A DNA stretch of 64,000 nt, taken from the NCBI GenBank assembly GCA_033297075.1, contig MU858066.1, forward strand, positions 62,001 to 126,000. Direction: 5' to 3'. The position numbers and the translations under genes were made by a program. The notes under the pieces were generated by a model that saw nothing but the letters and a program-made list of their open reading frames with translations, did no database searches and was not told where the DNA came from. Shown here piece after piece: positions 58,303 to 64,000 of this stretch. Within the stretch, counting starts at the first letter, position 1, and the number at the start of each line of letters is the position of its first letter. Source of the stretch: Rhypophila decipiens. Taxonomy: Eukaryota; Ascomycota; Sordariomycetes; Sordariales; Naviculisporaceae.

Positions 58303-61300
58303 ATGCCGCCCGGGGAGGAGAAGCGCCGAACTGTACCCAAATTTACTTCGTTCAAGCCGCCAGCGCCTGCAGAGCCCGAAACACGGCCAGGAGATTCCAG
58401 AGAGGCACGGAAGGGCAGGGAAGAAAAGGACGTTGGCTCAGAGAGCAAGCACCGCCACTCGAAGCGGCATCATGATGCGGACCGAGAAACTAACAGGGAC
58501 CGCAAGTCCCGACCACGGTCATCGTCAGATCGGCCGAGGGACGTCACGCTCGGCAAGGACGGCCGTCAAACACCTGGCCCTGTTGGTTCCGGCGGCGGCT
58601 CTCACAATGACTTGTTCTTCTTCGACGTGCGCGGTGACCCCCTAATCACCAAATACGGCGGCAATGACCGCTACAAGGTCCCCACGTATCACCGTTTCGG
58701 CGGAGGTAAGCTGATGGGGTCAGACGGCATTTTGTCAGTCCATTATGCTGGGTCCAGAGAGCTGTTTGATATCGAGAAGCGTCACCGAGAGAGCAAATCC
58801 ATCTTTCGTGACAAGGCTGCTCTCGCCCGTGCGGCAAGCTGCAAGGCGAAACGCATCGCTCCATCATCTGATCCCCCCCAGCCTACCAATGATGATTACA
58901 TTGAAGTCGAGCCGCCCAAAAAGCGCCGCCGTGGAGACCAAGACAGCAGTTTGGGCTTCTCCATGCCGGATTACAGGTCAATCCACGGCAAGGCCAAAGC
59001 TGGCCAGCAGTCTGAAAGTGAGAACGAGTCTGAAGGCAGTGCGGAATCTGATGACGAAGGTGGTCCAGCAGAGCTGTCAGCCACAAAAACGCTTTCCATT
59101 GAGATCAATCGTCGCCTGAAAGCACAGCCCGGTGATATCGCGTCCTGGCTTGAGTTGATCAAGTTGCAAGATAGTCTTTTCCGCGAAGACCAAGGTCTGA
59201 CTGATGTCCGCAGTGCCGATGCAGTCAAGGCACTGGCCAGCCTCAAGCTTTCTCTATATGAAGAAGCTCTGCCCCATGCGAAAAGCCTCTCCGACAGAGA
59301 GAGCGTGCTCGATGGCCTCATGCGTGAAGGGGCAAAGGTGTGGAGCCCCAAGGCATTGGCCAAGCGCTGGGACGAGGTGTCCGAAAAAGAGAGTGACAGC
59401 TTTGTCCTCTGGAGGGCACGTCTCAATTTTGAGCTCGGACAAGTGTCGACTTGTACATATGAAGACATCAAAAAGTTGATTGTGGAAGAAGTTCAAAGCA
59501 TGAATGGAAAGCTTGCCGCCGCCTCTCCAGAGGATATCCAGTCAGTCTCTGGCCAGCAGATATACATCTTCCTCCGTCTGACCAGATTTCTTCACGATTC
59601 TGGATATGTCGAGTTGGCCGTTGCAGCGTGGCAGGCGACTCTTGAGTTGACACTATTCCGACCTCCTAGCGAACAAGCCTTCGAGTCGGCTGTATCCTCG
59701 TTCACCGATTACTGGGAAACGGAATCTCCTCGCCTTGGAGAAGACGGATGGAAAGACGGGTGGAGACGCTTTGTCGAGTCAGGGGCGATCGAAGACCTCC
59801 CTGATGCAAGGTCAGAGAACCCTTACGAAATCATCCAGAGTCGGGATGTGTTCAAGGCATGGGCCGCCGCAGAGATACAAGAGACACGAAGAGCAAGCAT
59901 GCCATCCCGGACGCTTGACGAGAGCACACTGGATGACCCGTTCAAGGTCGTCATGTTTTCTGATATCAAGGACTTGTTGATCTGGATTCCGACGATTGCG
60001 ATACCCTGCGCCACACCTCGGTTACTGGATGCCTTTCTGACATTCTGCCAACTACCTACGGCCGGTCTGTCCAGAAACGACAAGGAATTCTCCAGACTTT
60101 TACAGGACCCATTTGTTGCCTGTAGGAATCATGTTGTCGAAGCGGCTTTCAACGACAGGAAGGGGGTTTCTGAAGGTCCAGTTGCCGAGCAGAGCAAAAC
60201 GAATCCAGAGTTCAGACAGCAGGGCGCTGGCATGGCTTTGTCCCAGGACGTGCTCTTTGCGAGACCAAATTGGTTCCAGTATTTGGGTGACTGGTCAAAC
60301 ACCAAGCCCCTGGGATTCGATGACGGAATCAAACCTGCGTGGATACTTGGGACTCTCAAGGTGATAGTTCAACATTATGGGAATTTGATGGAGGAGTTGG
60401 CAGAGTATCACCTTGCGTTGGAATGGCGACATGACCCCAACAGGGCTAGCAAGGCAGCGAAGGGGTTGCTCAAGGACTCGCCGACGAGCATGAGGCTGTA
60501 CAATGCTTATGCGTTGACCGAATGGGCGAACCAGAATATCCAGATGCTGGAGAAGGTCCTGTCCTCGGCCACTGGGCGAAATCTGGTAAGTCTGCCTTCT
60601 TGTGACTTTCATTCTGAAAATAGTACGACTGACAGTTCCGCGAACTCTAGGCTGGCGAGCAGCGACTGTGGAACACTTGGGCATGGTATCACCTGGAACT
60701 TCAGCAGAGGCAGATGGCGCTTTCGCGAATTTGCGCCTCGGCCGACGACACGACAAAGCATAAGCAGGCACCCAATGTCACCCCCATTGTGCTTCTTCGG
60801 ACGCGAACACGTCTCTCCACCACCAGAGATTATTCCCTATCATCTCGGGATCTAGTCAAAGCAACTCAATATGCAGAAAGTCTGGCCTTGTTCGAGTATC
60901 TGGTATGCGAAGATGAGAGCGGTACAGTTGCGTCAGACTCACAGGGCAGCATCTCGGCTGCGCTGGCAAGTATCTGGGGGTTTTGCGACGAGTTGAAATC
61001 GCTCAACACGAGCGACTCGGCTTACTACTACGAATGTCTGCTTCAGACCGCTGCGCGGTTGCTCTATTACCACGCGACTCATGGGTACGTAACACAGGCG
61101 AAAATGTGCTTTTGTCTTTTTCCTTCTCCTCGCCCGGCATGATTTTGCCCGAGACCACAAGCCGCAGAGTTCGATACTAACCAAGAGAGAAACAGGGCTT
61201 ATCGTCCAGCATACCTACGAGCCGAGCTGGCCAAACTGATCGAGGCGTTCCCGCACAATGCCATCTTTCTCGAGCTATTCGCCTGGGCCAACCAGTCAAC

Positions 61301-61868
61301 CATGTTTCTCCTAGTAAACGATCCAATACGGGAAGTTCTTCGCCGGTCGTCGGATAATACCGGGAATGATGATGCGGCTGTTCAGCTTAATATCCATCGT
61401 TTTTCGATACGATACGAAGCCGCCAGAGGATCCTCGGCCGGCGCAACAATGATGTACCCTACCAAGGCGGCGTTTGAAGCAGCACTGGGTATTAACAGCA
61501 ACCCCTGCGGTGGAGAGCGGAGAGGAAATGTAGATCTGTGGGTTTGTTATTTACGGCTTTTGCAATCGATTTACAAGTCCGCTGCTGCTGCTGCTTCGGC
61601 TCCAATAAAAGGGAAGGATAAAGGCTGCCCGGAAGGAGGTAATCCGTTGGTCAAAGACGTCAAGGATGTGTATTACAGGGCTATTGCTTCTTGTCCGTGG
61701 TCGAAGAGGTTGTATATGGAGGCGTTTGGGGAGGGGATGATCAAGATGATGGCATCTTCGGAGCTGAGGGGCGTGGTGAATACCATGGTTGAAAAGGGGC
61801 TTCGGGTTCATGTTGAGATGGCGGGCTTTTGTGAGAGATGGGAGGCTGTGAGAGGGAAGAAGAAGTAA
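58303..61868 (+). CDS. nrl1: NRDE2/Nrl1, nuclear RNA surveillance and splicing factor
   Basis: NRDE2-family protein (fission-yeast Nrl1), which binds the Mtr4-like helicase and splicing factors and acts in nuclear RNA turnover, RNAi-linked silencing and R-loop control. Three exons: 58303-60585, 60651-61084 and 61196-61868, 1129 residues. Introns: donor GTAAGT, acceptor CTCTAG; donor GTACGT, branch CTAAC, acceptor AACAG. The N-terminus carries KFTSFKPP, a His/Arg/Ser-rich basic stretch, and the NDLFFFDVRGDPLITKYGG and KVPTYHRFGGG segments, in the part known to bind the helicase. An acidic Ser/Glu patch precedes the HAT-repeat-like helical array (WLELIKLQD, FVLWRARLNFE, WQATLELTLFRPP). The start is the ATG at 58303; an earlier in-frame GTG is not needed. 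The TAA stop lies in a possible target duplication of an inverted-repeat element just downstream. Confidence 0.93.
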
Positions 61869-61872
61869 ATAA

Positions 61873-62185
61873 AGGCGCCTAATATTCAGGCACTACTACT
61901 TTTGTATACTGGCACCAGTCTAATTTGACTTTCCAGACTAGAAGCATTTATTCGAGCTAGTTAGGGCATTTATTCTAGTCCAGTCAAGGTATTTATTCTT
62001 ACTGATTAAGGTATTTATTCTAGCTAGTCAGGGCATTTATTCTAGTCTAGTCAAGGCATTTATTCTATCCGGTCAAGGCATTTGTTCTTACAGATCAAGG
62101 CCTCTATTCTAACAAGAGTAGTGCCTATATATAAGAAGAGTGATGCCCGTATACAAGAGGACTGGTGCCTGTATATTAGGCGCCT
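61873..62185. mobile_element. MITE-like element at the 3' end of NRDE2
   Basis: Arms 61873-61920 and 62138-62185 are reverse complements at 40 of 48 positions, both beginning AGGCGCCTAATAT. Between them is an imperfect tandem array (about 61942-62115) of 22-23-bp units of the form AGGCATTTATTCTAGTCTAGTCA, about eight copies. The 7-bp string TAAATAA occurs at 61866-61872 and again at 62185-62191, a candidate target-site duplication. No transposase is encoded, so this would be a non-autonomous element. Confidence 0.65.
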
Positions 62186-62269
62186 AAATAAATGGCATGT
62201 GAGTAGGTACCTAATTATGAGAAGCATATATTTATCCTGTACAGACAAACCTATCAACCACAAAATGAC

Positions 62270-62308
62270 ACCTCTCCCTTTCCCCTTTCCCCTTTCCCCT
62301 TTCCCCTT
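62270..62308. repeat. CCTTTCCC microsatellite
   Basis: Several tandem copies of CCCTTTC on the plus strand in the short spacer between the convergent NRDE2 gene and the last gene. It may fall within a 3' UTR. Confidence 0.8.
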
Positions 62309-62526
62309 GGTTGGCGATGATGCGATGATGCCAGCCGTCATTTGCCTTGTTCCATGGCACTCACCCCGAATGGGGCAAGGACCATTTGGTTCCCAGATTC
62401 TTCCCTTGATGAAAACAGTCTTCCCAGTCATTTGTAGATTCTCGTATTCGCGCGATATATACATTTGTATTTTACACTATATCTACAGCTACCCTTTTAA
62501 GAGCCCGTGGTCACTTCCAGGGTCAA

Positions 62527-63717
62527 TTATTTCGATTCTTCCCAATTTCGTGGTTTGGTCACATCCGAGGATTGGGCCTTGGCCTGGGCATTCTCCCAGA
62601 ATTTCTTCCAGAAAGGCGAATCGAAATGGTCTGGCCTGTTGGAAGAGTGGACCTCTGACGAGATGACACGGCCGAGCTTGTCCTTGCGTTCGATCCGGAT
62701 GGCAGAGAGCTTGCCACCGCTGGGAGCCTCCTGGATGGTCTTGGTGACTTTCTCGGTACCGCCGTCCTCGGTCTCGTACTCGGCCTGCTCTAGGACTTCC
62801 TCCTCCACTTGCTCCCGGGAACCCCAAATCCTGCCATGTTCCTGCTTTCCCATGGTCTCATCGTCACCGAACACTGCTTTGCCTACGATTCTAAAGAGTG
62901 AAGTCAACGGGCCCGGGGAAGGTTTTTCGCCGACCGATTTGAGGAATGAATACATGTCCTCCTCGGTTTCCTCCCCATCTTTATTCCCGTTCCATTGCTC
63001 ACTTTCAAAATCACGCACCACGCCGTCGATCAGTTCAGAAGTCTTCAGCCAGTGATCCGCCATCGTGGTGGGTTGTGCTTTGCGTAGGGTAACCCATTCC
63101 TCCATAGAACGTGGCGAGCGGTGTCGTACTTGTGGAATGTAGAGCGGGAAATAAGCCTCATCGATGCCTTGCAACACCGCCCGGCTGTAAAGAAGAGAAT
63201 AAGGTCGACCACCGGCCAGGGCCAGGAATGGATTGATGAAGTTCAGTTGTTGCAGTGCACGATTCAAAGTCGAGCGGCGCTCGAGACTCAGCATAGGCCG
63301 GGCCGAGCTGACGGTGAGTAGGTCCTCAAATGCGTCCGTCCATCCAAACTCGGCCGGATGAGTGTGCGAAGGTAGATCGTTGGGGGTCGGTCGCCATCCG
63401 AGGTCCTGGTCTAGGCGGATGGGCGAGTATGCAGACTGCTCTGCAAACGTGGACCAGGCTAGCTGTTGCTCAGAACGGCTGCCGCAGCCGGCTAGGCGGA
63501 ACCGATCGAGCCGGTCTTCTAGCTCCTGCTCCGGGGTTGGCCAGTCGTTGTCGTCCTTTCCGACTACCGGCACGGAGGCCTTTTGGTCCGGACGGTGCTG
63601 GTGGTCCGATGGCCATCCGACAAGCTTGTCGAGTTCCATCTCAAAAGGGAAATTTCCCTTGAAGAGATTCACTAATTTGCGGAGCTCAGGAGGGATGTTG
63701 TCGTCTTCGGAGGGCAT
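62527..63717 (-). CDS. Uncharacterised 396-residue protein
   Basis: A single exon running from the ATG at 63717 to the TAA at 62529-62527. I do not recognise the family. The ATG has a good context (A at -3); the frame stays open upstream but only to a TTG. The protein is soluble-looking, with no signal peptide or membrane segment. The N-terminus MPSEDDNIPPELRKLVNLF is helical. Other segments are FGWTDAFEDLLTVSSARPM, the short Gly-rich LALAGGRPYSLLYSR, EEWVTLRKAQPTTMADHW, an acidic region at about 250-330 and a basic C-terminus with SPFWKKFWENAQAKAQ. Frame length, lack of introns and even codon use support a real gene. It is convergent with NRDE2, with about 660 bp between the two stops. Confidence 0.75.
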   Translation of the reverse strand: MPSEDDNIPPELRKLVNLFKGNFPFEMELDKLVGWPSDHQHRPDQKASVPVVGKDDNDWPTPEQELEDRLDRFRLAGCGSRSEQQLAWSTFAEQSAYSPIRLDQDLGWRPTPNDLPSHTHPAEFGWTDAFEDLLTVSSARPMLSLERRSTLNRALQQLNFINPFLALAGGRPYSLLYSRAVLQGIDEAYFPLYIPQVRHRSPRSMEEWVTLRKAQPTTMADHWLKTSELIDGVVRDFESEQWNGNKDGEETEEDMYSFLKSVGEKPSPGPLTSLFRIVGKAVFGDDETMGKQEHGRIWGSREQVEEEVLEQAEYETEDGGTEKVTKTIQEAPSGGKLSAIRIERKDKLGRVISSEVHSSNRPDHFDSPFWKKFWENAQAKAQSSDVTKPRNWEESK

Positions 63718-64000
63718 TTTCCTGCTAAGAGGGATTACCAATCTGTTCGTTTCAAGTGTAGCTGGAGGAGGTATAGGTTGTAATGTCTCGTGAATGGTAT
63801 CCTATGAATTTCGACAATCCGGGCTATGCCCGCCAGTCCAACTGTGAGAAGTGATGAGTGGGAAGACTGATCTTGGAGTGACGGAAGATGGTGATGAATT
63901 GAGGAACGTGTCAAGTATATAACTGCATGTGGTCACGATACAAGTCCTTCCGAATGGGACATTCTGGCACCCTCTCGGCAGGAAGTGGCGGCCACCTGGG
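63718..64000. other. 5' flank of the last gene
   Basis: Probable promoter of the leftward gene. No feature can be supported before the window ends. Confidence 0.4.

Noticed and set aside
1..64000. Biosynthetic gene cluster, CRISPR array, defence island or viral insertion
   Set aside because: No polyketide synthase, NRPS, terpene cyclase, spacer-repeat array or viral gene is seen; the single AMP-binding ligase has no carrier domain and housekeeping neighbours.

Overview
The window comes from a filamentous ascomycete (Pezizomycotina, probably Sordariomycetes). The evidence is short spliceosomal introns (about 58-165 nt) with GT donors, CTAAC/CTAAT/CTGAC-like branch sites and AG acceptors, fungal forms of the conserved proteins (glutamine-rich Med15, Erf4, Whi5-domain protein, Los1-type exportin), and Pol III tRNA genes of which one carries an intron. 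It reads as an ordinary core-genome segment. There are no operons, CRISPR arrays or biosynthetic gene cluster.

Layout from left to right. A membrane protein of unknown function (minus, 2738-1037). An Erf4-domain subunit of the Ras palmitoyltransferase (plus, ending 7419; its first exon is unresolved). An intron-containing tRNA-Thr (8279-8395). Exportin-T/Los1 (minus, 12390-9055). FACT subunit Pob3 (minus, 15565-13664). A GFA/CENP-V zinc-fold protein (plus, 16981-17825). An intracellular GH1 beta-glucosidase (plus, 20833-22263). An AMP-forming acyl-CoA synthetase (plus, 23952-25770). Initiator tRNA-Met (26177-26248). M18 aspartyl aminopeptidase (minus, 28778-27058). About 14.7 kb with no gene I can support. 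Then Mediator subunit Med15 (plus, 43469-48042), a Whi5/Nrm1-family G1/S repressor (plus, 49493-50743), a gene-poor stretch that may hold decayed mobile DNA, a CLC chloride transporter (minus, 56904-53952), NRDE2/Nrl1 (plus, 58303-61868) and an unrecognised conserved-looking protein (minus, 63717-62527).

The genes do not form one pathway. Most are housekeeping functions: tRNA export, chromatin transcription, Mediator, RNA surveillance, Ras lipidation, ion transport, peptide turnover and sugar or acyl metabolism. Splice junctions were set by hand, by joining donors and acceptors that restore the reading frame and the family sequence. Every multi-exon model given, except the 5' end of the Erf4 gene, has a total coding length divisible by three.

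I found no convincing new multi-gene system. The most unusual structures are non-coding. Two inverted-repeat elements each enclose a tandem-repeat array (32138-32619 and 61873-62185); the second has a candidate 7-bp target duplication that includes the stop codon of NRDE2. A 48-bp duplication remodels the lysine-rich C-terminus of Pob3. A minimal upstream ORF in Pob3 exists only after 5'-UTR splicing. Aspartyl aminopeptidase has an extra N-terminus resembling a mitochondrial presequence.
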